Part shown: positions 26,167-34,164 of the stretch, piece by piece
Numbering within the stretch: the first letter of the stretch is position 1
How the letters are laid out: every line of letters begins with the position of its first letter
Origin: Rhodovulum marinum
GTDB lineage: Bacteria > Pseudomonadota > Alphaproteobacteria > Rhodobacterales > Rhodobacteraceae
NCBI RefSeq assembly: GCF_004343075.1
Contig: NZ_SLXP01000001.1
Span: forward strand, 178,474 to 242,473
Direction: 5' to 3'
Length of the DNA stretch: 64,000 nt
Notes under the pieces: model-generated
Database searches by the model: none
Told to the model about the DNA's origin: nothing
The model's input: the letters and a program-made list of their open reading frames with translations, nothing else
Program-made: the position numbers and the translations under genes

Positions 26167-26565
26167 ATGGCCGATACGCCCGACATCGCCCCGAAAATCC
26201 TGGTGATCGACGATGCGGTCACCGTGCGCCGTTATTTGCGCGACATCGCCGAAAAGGCCGGCTTCGCCGTGGCCGAGGCCGCGAACGGGATGGAGGGGCT
26301 GGAACGCGCCCTCTCGGACCGCTTCGCATTGTTCCTGGTCGATGTGAACATGCGCAAGATGGACGGCTACCGGTTCCTCGCCGAGGTCCGCCAGCGCCCC
26401 GAGATCGCCGACATTCCCGCGGTGATGATCTCGACCGAGGCCCGCCCCGAGGACCGGCAGAAAGCGTTCGAGGCGGGGGCGAATTTCTACCAGGTCAAAC
26501 CGGTCGAACCCGAATGGTTGACCCGTTTCCTGACCCTGCTTGTGGGAGATGCGCGCGATGCCTGA
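26167..26565 (+). CDS. cheY: CheY-type single-domain response regulator (first copy)
   Basis: A 132-residue receiver domain without an output domain. Phospho-acceptor Asp59 (FLVDVNMRKMDGY), acidic pair at 15-16 (VIDDA), Ser/Thr switch in MISTEA and the conserved Lys in QVKPVEPEW are all present. It is phosphorylated by CheA and would bind the output device or act as a phosphate sink. Its stop codon lies inside the first codons of cheA (8-bp overlap), so the two are coupled. Start 26167 follows the cheR stop by one base. Confidence 0.93.
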   Translation: MADTPDIAPKILVIDDAVTVRRYLRDIAEKAGFAVAEAANGMEGLERALSDRFALFLVDVNMRKMDGYRFLAEVRQRPEIADIPAVMISTEARPEDRQKAFEAGANFYQVKPVEPEWLTRFLTLLVGDARDA

Positions 26566-28855
26566 TACCGACGACGACCTGAAAGACGGCTTTCTGGCCG
26601 AGGCGCGCGACCTGGTGGAACGGGCCAGCGAGGCGTTGATCGCGCTGGAGCGGGCGCCCGACGACCCCGCGCTGGTGGCCGCGCTGTTCCGCGCGGTGCA
26701 TACGCTCAAGGGCAATTCGGGGCTGTTCGACATCGCGCCGCTGACCCGCGTTGTGCATTCCGGCGAGGACCTGCTGGACCGGGTGCGCAACGGCGAGATC
26801 GCCCTGGTCCCCGAGATGGCCGATGCGCTTCTGGATGCGCTGGACCAGGTGTCGGCCTGGCTCGACCTGTTCGAGGAAACCGACGGCCTGCCGGCCGATG
26901 CGGGCCGCGCTGCCGCCGCGCTGGCCGATCGGCTGGCCGCCTTCCGGCCGCAGGGCGCCCCGGCGCCCGAGGCGGCGGCGCCCGCCGCCGAAGGCCTGCC
27001 CGGCGACTGGCTGGCCGACCTTCCCGCCGGTGAACGCGACGCCGCGGCGCGCCTGCTGGCCGCGGGCGAGGCGCTGGTGGCCGTCGACTATACCCCCGAC
27101 GAGGATTGCTTTTTCCGCGGCGACGACCCGTTGCGCACGATGCTGTCGCTGCCGGGCCGGGCGTGGCTTTCGGTCAGCGCGACCGAGCCGTTGGAACCCG
27201 GCGTCACCTTCGATCCGTTCCACTGCACCCTGCGGTTCCGCGCCCTCAGCCGCGCGCCCCGGGCCGAACTGGACGAAACGCTGGCCTATGTCGCAAGCCA
27301 GACGCGCCTTTACGATATCCCCGCACAGGGGCAGGCCACGCCCGGGGGCGACGACATGATCCGCGCGGTCATCGCCGCCCAGGGCACGCTTTTGCAGGCG
27401 GCCGCGCCTGCCGGAACCTTTGCCGGCCGCGCGGCGTCGGCGGCCCGTGTCTTGGACGCGGTCCTGCCCAAGGCGGGGCTCGACGCGCTGGCAGGCCGGG
27501 TCGGCTCGGCCCGGGCCGAAGCCATCCGAACCGGCACGCCCGACGCGCTGTCCGCACTCGTGACCGAGGCCCTGACCGCGCTGGACCGTCAACCCGCCGC
27601 GCCCGCCATCCCCACCGCACCGGCCGCGCCGTCCGCCCCCGCCGCCACGCGCCCGGCCCAGACCCCGCCGCGGCCGAAAAGCGTCTTCAAGGTCGACCAG
27701 GCGCGCATCGACATGCTGATGAAGCTGGCGGGCGAGTTGATCGTGGCCAAGAACGCGCTTCCCTACCTCGCCGAGCGGGCCGAGACACTGTACGGCAGCC
27801 GCAAGATGGCGCGCGAGATCAAGGCGCAATACGAGGTCTTCAACCGCATCGTCGACGAGGTGCAGGGCGCGGTGATGCAGGTGCGCATGGTGCCGCTGTC
27901 CTCGGTGTTCGAACGCTTCAGCCGACTGGTGCGTGACCTGTCGCGCCAGCTGGACAAGCCGATCCGCTTCGAGATCGAGGGCGGCGAGACCGAGGCCGAC
28001 AAGAACGTGGTGGAATCGCTCGCCGACCCGTTGGTGCACCTGATCCGCAACGCGATGGATCACGGCATCGAACCCGCCGCGGCGCGCGCCGCCGCCGGGA
28101 AACCGCCCGAGGGGCTGGTACGGCTGTCGGCGCGGCTGTCCGAGGACCAGGTGGTGATCGAGGTCGCCGATGACGGCAAGGGGATCGACCTGGACCGCGT
28201 GCGCGACAAGGCCGTCGAACGCGGCCTGCTGAGCGCCGAGGCCGCCGCCGCCCTGCCCGAGGCCGACGCGATGCGGCTGATCCTGCAACCGGGCTTTTCC
28301 ACCGCCGCCGCGGTGTCCGACCTGTCGGGCCGGGGGGTCGGCATGGACGTCGTCGCCTCGATGGTCGAACGCGCGGGCGGCACGGTGTCGCTGGCCAGCC
28401 GGACGGGCGATGGCACCACGGTGTCGATCCGGCTGCCGCTGTCGATGGCGGTGCGCCGGGTGATGATGGTCGACCTGGACGACGCCTGTTACGGCGTGCC
28501 GCTGGAAAGCGTGCTGGAAACCATCCGGGTGCCCGCCGGGGATGTGCACCTGCACCTGGACCGCCCGCAGATCGTGCTGCGCGACCGGCTGGTACCCCTG
28601 TTCGACATGCGCAAGGCGCTGCGCCTTTCGCCGCTGGACCCGCCCGCGGGGGAATTGTCGGTGCTGGTCGTCACCACCGCGATGGGGCCGGCCGGCCTGA
28701 TCGTCGACGATTTCCGCGCCGGCACCGAGGTCATCCCCCACCCGCTGGAGGGGCCGCTGGCCGGGATCCGCTGGATCTCGGGGGCGGCTTTGCTGGGCGA
28801 TGGCAGCATCCTCTTGCTGCTGGATATCGAGGAGGTTCTGAAATGCCGATCCTGA
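26558..28855 (+). CDS. cheA: Chemotaxis histidine kinase CheA
   Basis: A 765-residue kinase. The P1 phosphotransfer domain has the phospho-acceptor His48 in FRAVHTLKGNSG. After an Ala/Pro linker comes an unusual P2-like domain at about residues 170-265 containing YTPDEDCFFRGDDPL. P3 dimerisation helices start near residue 380 (VDQARIDMLMKLAGELI). The ATP-binding domain has the N box HLIRNAMDHGIEP, G1 VADDGKGIDLD and G2 GRGVGMDVV. A C-terminal P5 CheW-like domain covers about residues 630-760. All catalytic residues are present, so it should be active. The gene overlaps cheY and the STAS-like gene. Confidence 0.95.
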   Translation: MPDTDDDLKDGFLAEARDLVERASEALIALERAPDDPALVAALFRAVHTLKGNSGLFDIAPLTRVVHSGEDLLDRVRNGEIALVPEMADALLDALDQVSAWLDLFEETDGLPADAGRAAAALADRLAAFRPQGAPAPEAAAPAAEGLPGDWLADLPAGERDAAARLLAAGEALVAVDYTPDEDCFFRGDDPLRTMLSLPGRAWLSVSATEPLEPGVTFDPFHCTLRFRALSRAPRAELDETLAYVASQTRLYDIPAQGQATPGGDDMIRAVIAAQGTLLQAAAPAGTFAGRAASAARVLDAVLPKAGLDALAGRVGSARAEAIRTGTPDALSALVTEALTALDRQPAAPAIPTAPAAPSAPAATRPAQTPPRPKSVFKVDQARIDMLMKLAGELIVAKNALPYLAERAETLYGSRKMAREIKAQYEVFNRIVDEVQGAVMQVRMVPLSSVFERFSRLVRDLSRQLDKPIRFEIEGGETEADKNVVESLADPLVHLIRNAMDHGIEPAAARAAAGKPPEGLVRLSARLSEDQVVIEVADDGKGIDLDRVRDKAVERGLLSAEAAAALPEADAMRLILQPGFSTAAAVSDLSGRGVGMDVVASMVERAGGTVSLASRTGDGTTVSIRLPLSMAVRRVMMVDLDDACYGVPLESVLETIRVPAGDVHLHLDRPQIVLRDRLVPLFDMRKALRLSPLDPPAGELSVLVVTTAMGPAGLIVDDFRAGTEVIPHPLEGPLAGIRWISGAALLGDGSILLLLDIEEVLKCRS

Positions 28856-29106
28856 CCGAGGGCGACATCGCCCGCATCGACGGCGCCGCCAGCGTGGAAG
28901 AGGCCGAAACGCTGGTCGCCTTTCTCGAGGGGGCCGCGGGGCGCCGCGTCGACCTGGCCGCGGCCAGCCATCTGCACACCGCCGTGTTGCAAGTGCTGAT
29001 GGCCTATCGCCCCCCGGCCACCGCCCTGCCCGGCGATCCCGACCTGAACGCCCTGCTCGCCCCGGTTCTTGCCGGGGACGACCCGACGATGACCGATGCC
29101 GCCTGA
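28843..29106 (+). CDS. STAS-like small protein
   Basis: An 87-residue protein that begins inside the end of cheA (13-bp overlap). The central segment RRVDLAAASHLHTAVLQVLMAY fits the STAS pattern (strand, DxS/A-x-x-x-L-x-T/S-x-x-x-Q-x-L, helix), as found in anti-sigma-factor antagonists and in chemosensory adaptors. The usual phosphorylatable Ser is replaced by Thr in LHTAVLQ. It is probably a partner-binding domain in the same complex; function is inferred. The protein is short and its C-terminal half is Pro/Ala-rich. Confidence 0.65.
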   Translation: MPILTEGDIARIDGAASVEEAETLVAFLEGAAGRRVDLAAASHLHTAVLQVLMAYRPPATALPGDPDLNALLAPVLAGDDPTMTDAA

Positions 29107-29129
29107 ACGGCCCGAACGAAAGGAAAAAG

Positions 29130-29501
29130 ATGATGAAAAACATACTTCTGGTCGATGACAGCCCGACCGTGCTGACCAGCATGCGCCAGACCATCACCCG
29201 CGGCGGCTATGCCGTCGAGGATTGCCGCAGCGGCGAGGACGCGATGAAGAAGCTGGGCTCGGGCTATCGCCCCGACCTGATCATCACCGATCTGAACATG
29301 GACGGCATGGACGGGATCGAGTTCATCACCCAGGCCCGCAAGACCGGCGGCTGCCGGTTCACGCCGATCCTGATCCTGACCACCGAAAGCGGGCAGGACC
29401 ACCGCAACCGCGCCAAAAGCGCGGGCGCGACCGGCTGGCTGGTGAAACCGGTGGCCCCGCAACAGCTGTTCGACGTTCTGAACCGGGTTCTTCCGGCCTA
29501 A
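29130..29501 (+). CDS. cheY: CheY-type single-domain response regulator (second copy)
   Basis: A 123-residue receiver domain. Asp54 (IITDLNMDGMDG), acidic pair at 9-10 (LVDDS), Thr switch in ILTTESG and Lys in LVKPVAPQQ are present. It is closer to flagellar CheY in length and motif spacing than the first copy. With two CheYs in one operon, one probably carries output and the other acts as a phosphate sink, as in other alphaproteobacterial systems; which is which cannot be told. AAAGGA precedes the start; ATG at 29133 is an equal alternative. Confidence 0.93.
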   Translation: MMKNILLVDDSPTVLTSMRQTITRGGYAVEDCRSGEDAMKKLGSGYRPDLIITDLNMDGMDGIEFITQARKTGGCRFTPILILTTESGQDHRNRAKSAGATGWLVKPVAPQQLFDVLNRVLPA

Positions 29502-29513
29502 GCGGGGGCACCC

Positions 29514-30113
29514 ATGGCGAAAACGATGGCAGCCGGCCGTGATCCGGCCCCGCCCGGGACAATCGCCCCGGACGACCCGATCGCGGCGACCTTTTCCGCG
29601 GCGATGGCGGAGTATTCGCGCGTGCTGTGCGGCCAGATCCGCGCCGCCTCCGAGGTCTCGCACGAGGCGGCCACCACCTGGGTCGAGGGTGCGGGCGCGC
29701 TGGTCGCCGCGGTCGATGCGCTGCGCGACCGGGCGCGGGCGGTCGCGGCGGGCGCCGGGGCCGAGAATGCGCCGGACGGCGCCGGGGCCGACCCGCGCGA
29801 CGCCGCGCTTTTGACCGTGATCGACGCGTTCGCCGAACAGGCGCTGGCGCGGCTTCTGGCACTGATCGCCGAGGGCCAGCGCCATGACAAGGCCAGCCAG
29901 ATGCTGGACGCGCTGGACGAGATGGCCGGCGGCCTGGCGCAGCTGGACCTGCCCGCGATCACGGCATCGCAGCACGGCGCCACCCTGCCGGTGCGGCTGA
30001 TCGAACAGGCCGAACAGGGCTTCGTGATGGCGGAACAGCGCCGGGCGCTTGCCACCGCGCGGGGCAATCCGGCGGACACAGGCGGCGCCCCGGACCCGGT
30101 AGAACTGTTCTAG
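29514..30113 (+). CDS. Candidate CheZ/CheT-like phosphatase, last gene of the chemosensory operon
   Basis: A 199-residue, largely helical soluble protein, 12 bp after the second cheY. I do not recognise it as an annotated family member. Two features suggest CheY dephosphorylation. One is a helix EGQRHDKASQMLDALDEM with D-x-x-x-Q (DKASQ), the catalytic signature of CheZ and CheT. The other is a short acidic-hydrophobic C terminus (DPVELF) after a Pro/Gly-rich tail, the layout used by CheZ to hook onto CheY. The long central helices (residues about 25-80 and 95-150) would form the hairpin of CheZ. No sequence search supports this yet; a plain structural protein is possible. Confidence 0.55.
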   Translation: MAKTMAAGRDPAPPGTIAPDDPIAATFSAAMAEYSRVLCGQIRAASEVSHEAATTWVEGAGALVAAVDALRDRARAVAAGAGAENAPDGAGADPRDAALLTVIDAFAEQALARLLALIAEGQRHDKASQMLDALDEMAGGLAQLDLPAITASQHGATLPVRLIEQAEQGFVMAEQRRALATARGNPADTGGAPDPVELF

Positions 30114-30197
30114 GCGGCGCGATTGACCGCGTCCCGGGGCGCCACGCCCGGACGTCCGGACCGGGGCGGCGTCACCGGCCTGCCGCGCCTGCCACGC

Positions 30198-32612
30198 TTA
30201 GCCGCCCGCTTGGGCCAGCGCCCGGCGCACCGCCGCCAGAAGGTCGTCCTTGGGCACAGGTTTCATAAGCCGGATATCCTCGGGCCTCAGCCCGTTGCCA
30301 TGCACCGTCGCCTCGGCCGCGTAACCCGACATGAAGACCACCGGCAGATCGGGGCGCATCGCGCGCAACGCCTTGGCCAGGCCCGTGCCCTGAAGCGTGC
30401 CCGGCATCACGATATCGGTCACCACGAGATCGAAATCGGGATCCTGCTGAAACACCGCCAACGCGGCATCGCCCGACGTGACCGCCACGACCTGGTAACC
30501 GGCCTTTTCCAGGATCCCGACCAGCACTTCCTTGACCGCGACCCGGTCCTCGGCCAGCAGGATACGTGTCGTGCCGGCCACCCGGCCGGGTTCGTCCAGC
30601 CGAGGCGCGGACCGTTCGAACGGCACTTCGTCACTGGCCGGAAAGTAGAGCTTGAACGTGGTGCCCTGCCCGGGCTCGGTATAGACCTGAACGGTGCCGC
30701 CCGACTGCTTGACGAAGCCCTGCACCATCGACAAGCCCACCCCCGACCCCGCGCCCGGGGGCTTGGTCGTGTAGAACGGCTCGAACATGTGCTCCAGCGT
30801 CTCGCCGGAAATGCCGGTGCCGGTATCGGTCACGGCCAGCATCACGTACCGGCCGGGCAGGATCTCTGCGTCGCGGGAATCGACATAGGCCTCGTCGATC
30901 CGCACGTTGGCCGTTTCGATCGTCAGCTTGCCGTGCCCCTGCATCGCATCGCGCGCGTTCAGCACCAGGTTCAACAGCGCGCTTTCCAGCGATCCGGCAT
31001 CGACCTTGACCGGCCAGAGCCCGGCCAACAGCGACGTCTCGATCTCGATCGAGTCTGGCAGCGCCCGGCGCATCCAGTTCTTGGCCTGCCGGGCGACGCT
31101 GTTGAGGTCCAGCGGCTCGGGCGTAAGCCGGGCCCGGCGGGCAAAGGCCAGCATGCTGCGGGTCAGTTCCGCCCCGCTGCGGCTGGCCTCCAGGCTGGCG
31201 TCGATCATCGCGCGGCGGTCGGGGTCGTCGATCTCTTCGCGCAGCAGCTGCAGGTTGCCCATGATCACCGCGAGGATGTTGTTGAAATCATGGGCCACCC
31301 CGCCGGTCAGCTGGCCAAGGCTTTCGTTCTTCTGTGCCCGGTGGGCCAGCTCGCTTTGATGGCGCGCCTCGGCGCGCGCGGCCACCTCGGCGGTGACGTC
31401 GACGAAAATGCCGTCGATCCGGTGCCCACCCCCTGGCATCGGTTCCGACTGGCCGTGAAAGTCCAGCCAGCTGAACGTGCCGTCATTGCCGTGCAGGGGC
31501 ACGCGCGCGTAGATCGGTGATCCGGTTTCGACCCCCGCCGCCACGGCCGCCATGAACCGCGCGATGTCCTCGTCGCTTTCGTTGGCGTGCATCAGGTCCG
31601 GGTTGGCCAGCAACTCGTCCTGGGTTCGGCCCCAGAACGCCTTGCATTTCGGGCTGATGTACAACAGCCCCTGCATCCGGCCGTCGGCCCAGCGCGCCTG
31701 GATCACCACGCCGGGCAGGTTGCGCGCCAGCCCGGCCAGTCGCGCCTGGGTACTGGTCAGCCGTTGCCGGGCCGATGCGCTGCGGGCGGCGAACCAGTGC
31801 GCCACAAGGATCGGCACGACCAGCAACAGCCCCACGCCCGCAAGCTGCCAGCGGATCATGCGCATCTGCCGCGGCGGCGCCCCCCAGCCCTCGATGGGCC
31901 GCGCCATCAGGAAAAAGGTGCCCCCCACGGCCGCGGAACTGGCGACGACAGCCGGCACCTCGGACTCGGGGCCCCAATCGAACGGCACGACATCCGCGGC
32001 CACGTCCGTCGAGGATTTCACGAAAAGGTATTCCAGGTGCAGACCGCCCTCGGCCACGGCGGGCAAGCCCAGGTCGATCTGCACCACCATGTAAAGCGCC
32101 CCGGTCAGCACCACCTGGTCGCCCGTCGTATCCAGGATCGGAATCTGCAGATGCAGTTCGGACGCGTCGTTTCCGGCCGTGACATGCCGTCGCACAATGG
32201 GCAGAATGCGGCGCATGCCGCCCAGACCGGCGCTGTCGGCCTCGTCCGGCACCTCCAGCAGGTTGCGTCCCAGACGGTCGCGGTTTCCCTCCAGCGGATA
32301 CACGAAGCGCGTCCGCATGCCCGGTGCCAGTTCGATACGCTGGATGCGGACCGGGCCGCCCTGCACCGTGCGCGCGACCTCTTCAAAACTCGCCTGGTCC
32401 GATACGTCCCGTTCGGCGATAGCCACCGCCAAGTCCTGCGCAACAAACATGAATCGCCGGGCTTCCTCGGTCCATTCCAGGTAGGCCTTGCTGACCGCGT
32501 CCAACACCGCATCGCGCCGGTGGCGTTCGATCTCGGTGGCGGCATAGCGGTCGACCAGAACCAGGGCCGCGATGACGACCGCAATGGCCATCAGTGATGA
32601 AAGGAACCGCAT
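30198..32612 (-). CDS. Hybrid sensor histidine kinase with PAS and receiver domains
   Basis: An 804-residue inner-membrane kinase. TM1 lies at residues 2-20, a periplasmic domain follows to about 250, TM2 at about 255-275, then a PAS domain (about 290-410), a HisKA domain with phospho-acceptor His near 441 (GGVAHDFNNILAVIMGN), an ATPase domain (NLVLNARDAM, TDTGTGIS, GSGVGLSMVQGF) and a C-terminal receiver with Asp near 733 (LVVTDIVMPG). The AHDFNN motif marks the NtrB-like hybrid kinases that often act through a phosphorelay. No cognate response regulator is adjacent. The start at 32612 gives a proper TM1; the longer frame to 33014 is non-coding in appearance. Confidence 0.92.
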   Translation of the reverse strand: MRFLSSLMAIAVVIAALVLVDRYAATEIERHRRDAVLDAVSKAYLEWTEEARRFMFVAQDLAVAIAERDVSDQASFEEVARTVQGGPVRIQRIELAPGMRTRFVYPLEGNRDRLGRNLLEVPDEADSAGLGGMRRILPIVRRHVTAGNDASELHLQIPILDTTGDQVVLTGALYMVVQIDLGLPAVAEGGLHLEYLFVKSSTDVAADVVPFDWGPESEVPAVVASSAAVGGTFFLMARPIEGWGAPPRQMRMIRWQLAGVGLLLVVPILVAHWFAARSASARQRLTSTQARLAGLARNLPGVVIQARWADGRMQGLLYISPKCKAFWGRTQDELLANPDLMHANESDEDIARFMAAVAAGVETGSPIYARVPLHGNDGTFSWLDFHGQSEPMPGGGHRIDGIFVDVTAEVAARAEARHQSELAHRAQKNESLGQLTGGVAHDFNNILAVIMGNLQLLREEIDDPDRRAMIDASLEASRSGAELTRSMLAFARRARLTPEPLDLNSVARQAKNWMRRALPDSIEIETSLLAGLWPVKVDAGSLESALLNLVLNARDAMQGHGKLTIETANVRIDEAYVDSRDAEILPGRYVMLAVTDTGTGISGETLEHMFEPFYTTKPPGAGSGVGLSMVQGFVKQSGGTVQVYTEPGQGTTFKLYFPASDEVPFERSAPRLDEPGRVAGTTRILLAEDRVAVKEVLVGILEKAGYQVVAVTSGDAALAVFQQDPDFDLVVTDIVMPGTLQGTGLAKALRAMRPDLPVVFMSGYAAEATVHGNGLRPEDIRLMKPVPKDDLLAAVRRALAQAGG

Positions 32613-33136
32613 GACGTGTCCCGTTGCGACAGACGTGCAGATGCCCGGCGCTTCGGGGTCAAGCTTGGGCGGACAAACGCCATCCCGCAAACTTTTTTGC
32701 GGGATCGCCGCCGGATGCCGGGCCGTGCCCCGCAACATTTGCGTTCCACAGCATGACCGCGCGGCGTCTATCGCAGCGGTCGACCCGAATTCGCCCCTCA
32801 AGCGCCCGAACGCCGCCGAACCGTGCGCATCCCGATCCGACCCGCCCGCGCCAAGGCGCCATAGGCGCGGATGGTCCGCCATGTCGGAAACCGTCCTGGC
32901 AGGCCCCGCTTTGTCCCACAACCGATGGCGGTACAAACGGCGGGACAGCATGGCGAAACTGACGATGCAGAGCGCGGGGCGCCAAGGGAGTACGGAGACG
33001 GGAACGGCCGCCATCTCCGGGTGGGACCGACCGGCGCCCGGCCCTCAAGGCAGCTCGCGGGTTGGATCAGGACGTTGTCTTTCCAAGTCCCAAGACGAGG
33101 CACGGCGGCGGTCGGTCTTGGTTTTCAAGGTGCACG
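32613..33136. other. Gene-poor gap upstream of the sensor kinase
   Basis: About 520 bp between the kinase start and the hutW remnant. Open frames exist on both strands but none shows motifs, a good ribosome site or wobble-position GC bias consistent with a gene. The kinase promoter must lie near 32620-32700. The rest is probably decayed sequence continuous with the hutWX scar. Confidence 0.6.
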
Positions 33137-33575
33137 GATTCCGCGCGAGCTGTTCGAGGCACAGGCGATCGTGCTGGCCCAGCTTTCGGCGGGGGCCGAT
33201 AGGGCGGTTCAGCAGGGCCATCCGCTCAGGGCGGTCTACCTGGTCGGGGGTACGCCCACGGCGCTGGCAACGCGCGATCTTGTCCGCCTGATCGAAGGGC
33301 TGCGCCGCCACCTGCCCCTTGCCCCCGATTGCGAGATCACGCTGGAGGGCCGGATCGTCAGTTTCGGCCTGGAAAAGGCGCGCGCGAAATTCGACGCCCA
33401 TCCCGGCGCCGCGCTGGAAGATGTCGCGTCCCGCGGCGCGGGCAGCGTCGCCCACGTGCTGGCCTGCCTGCCCGAGGGCGAAGCGGTCTGCGTGCCCGGC
33501 ACGGCATTCGAGGCAGTGATGGCCGAGATCGCCCGCTGGGGCGAGATTACCCTGGCCCCGGAGGTGCTGGCATGA
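33137..33575 (+). pseudogene. hutW-hutX remnant, fused and truncated
   Basis: One open frame joins two fragments of heme-utilisation proteins. The first part (about 33137-33380) reads AVYLVGGTPTALATRDLVRL and LPLAPDCEITLEGR, the central core of the radical-SAM heme enzyme ChuW/HutW, but the N-terminal CxxxCxxC iron-sulfur motif and the whole C-terminal half are missing. The second part (about 33381-33575) reads DAHPGAALEDVASRG, ACLPEGEAVCVPGTAFEAVM and EIARWGEITL, the N-terminal third of the heme carrier HutX, then stops. Neither could work. The remnant lies on the edge of the intact hmu heme locus, which makes the identification more credible. Confidence 0.65.
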
Positions 33576-33619
33576 GCCGGGCACAGGCGGGGCGGCATCT
33601 GTTCGTCTTCGGCGCGGGA
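33572..33619 (+). pseudogene. Possible SDR/epimerase 5' scrap with stop at a Tyr codon
   Basis: An ATG overlapping the hutX-fragment stop (ATGA) opens a frame encoding HLFVFGAG and then TAG-TCG-GCG. NAD-binding SDR-type proteins commonly read FVFGAGYSA at this point, so the TAG may be a mutated Tyr codon. The frame is not recognisable beyond this. The match is short and the call is tentative. Confidence 0.25.
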
Positions 33620-33755
33620 TAGTCGGCGGGCGGGCCAAAAAGACAAGGGAAAGGGAACTGGCCGATGCGATGTGACCACGACCGACACAGGGAATACCGG
33701 GCGGGCCCGCCGGGCCGGACGCGCCGACACAAGCGTCACGAACAGGAGGGAGACC

Positions 33756-33917
33756 ATGGGAACGACTTCGACACCACGCGACGACAAGGGGCAAACGGCG
33801 GTCTGCCGCCAGGATCCCTGGCGACAGGTGCTGACGGACGGGGCGGCCGACGGCGGGCCGGGCCTTGTGCTGAAGCATTGGCTGGACCGGATCGAGCGCC
33901 GGGAGCGCGCCGGATGA
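33756..33917 (+). CDS. Small protein coupled to hemP, unknown function
   Basis: A 53-codon gene with a strong ribosome site (AGGAGGGA) before its ATG; its TGA overlaps the hemP ATG (ATGA). The sequence contains CRQDPWRQVLTDGA and LVLKHWLDRIERRERAG, a short amphipathic basic helix, and no signal peptide. I do not know a named family. The coupling implies co-production with HemP and so a part in heme or iron homeostasis, but this rests on position alone. Confidence 0.6.
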   Translation: MGTTSTPRDDKGQTAVCRQDPWRQVLTDGAADGGPGLVLKHWLDRIERRERAG

Positions 33918-34060
33918 ACGACCGCTGCGAAAACGGCGCTGCGCCGGTCCACGACGCCCGTGTGCTGACGGGGAACGACAACACCGCCTGCATCGTGCTG
34001 GACGGTGTGAGCTACACCTTGCGGATCACGCGCACGGGCAAGCTGATCCTCACCAAGTGA
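33914..34060 (+). CDS. hemP: Hemin uptake protein HemP
   Basis: A 48-residue protein matching the HemP family: ARVLTGNDNTACIVLDGVSY followed by TLRITRTGKLILTK at the C terminus, where the RxTRxGKLILTK ending is diagnostic. HemP proteins are small iron-regulated cytoplasmic proteins; in Burkholderia a homologue activates heme receptor transcription. Here it lies convergent with the tonB-exb-hmu operon, consistent with shared iron control. Length is normal for the family. Confidence 0.88.
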   Translation: MNDRCENGAAPVHDARVLTGNDNTACIVLDGVSYTLRITRTGKLILTK

Positions 34061-34164
34061 GTGCGCCGCCCCGCCGGTCTGCCCGGTCAGGGTGGCGGGC
34101 CTCGCCCGGGTTTGCCCCCCAGTGTGACGGGAAAGCCCGGGCGAGGCCTGCGGCGGCCCCGCCC

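Noticed and set aside
26495-29197. Minus-strand frame of 900 codons opposite cheA
   Set aside because: cheA carries all kinase motifs; the opposite frame has none.
32871-33136. N-terminal extension of the hutWX frame as a genuine start of a 234-codon protein
   Set aside because: The first 85 or so codons show no homology, no signal peptide and no ribosome site; only the part from about 33137 resembles HutW.
33137-33575. HutW-HutX as a real natural fusion protein
   Set aside because: The radical-SAM Cys motif, the HutW C terminus and two-thirds of HutX are missing, so it is better read as a deletion remnant.
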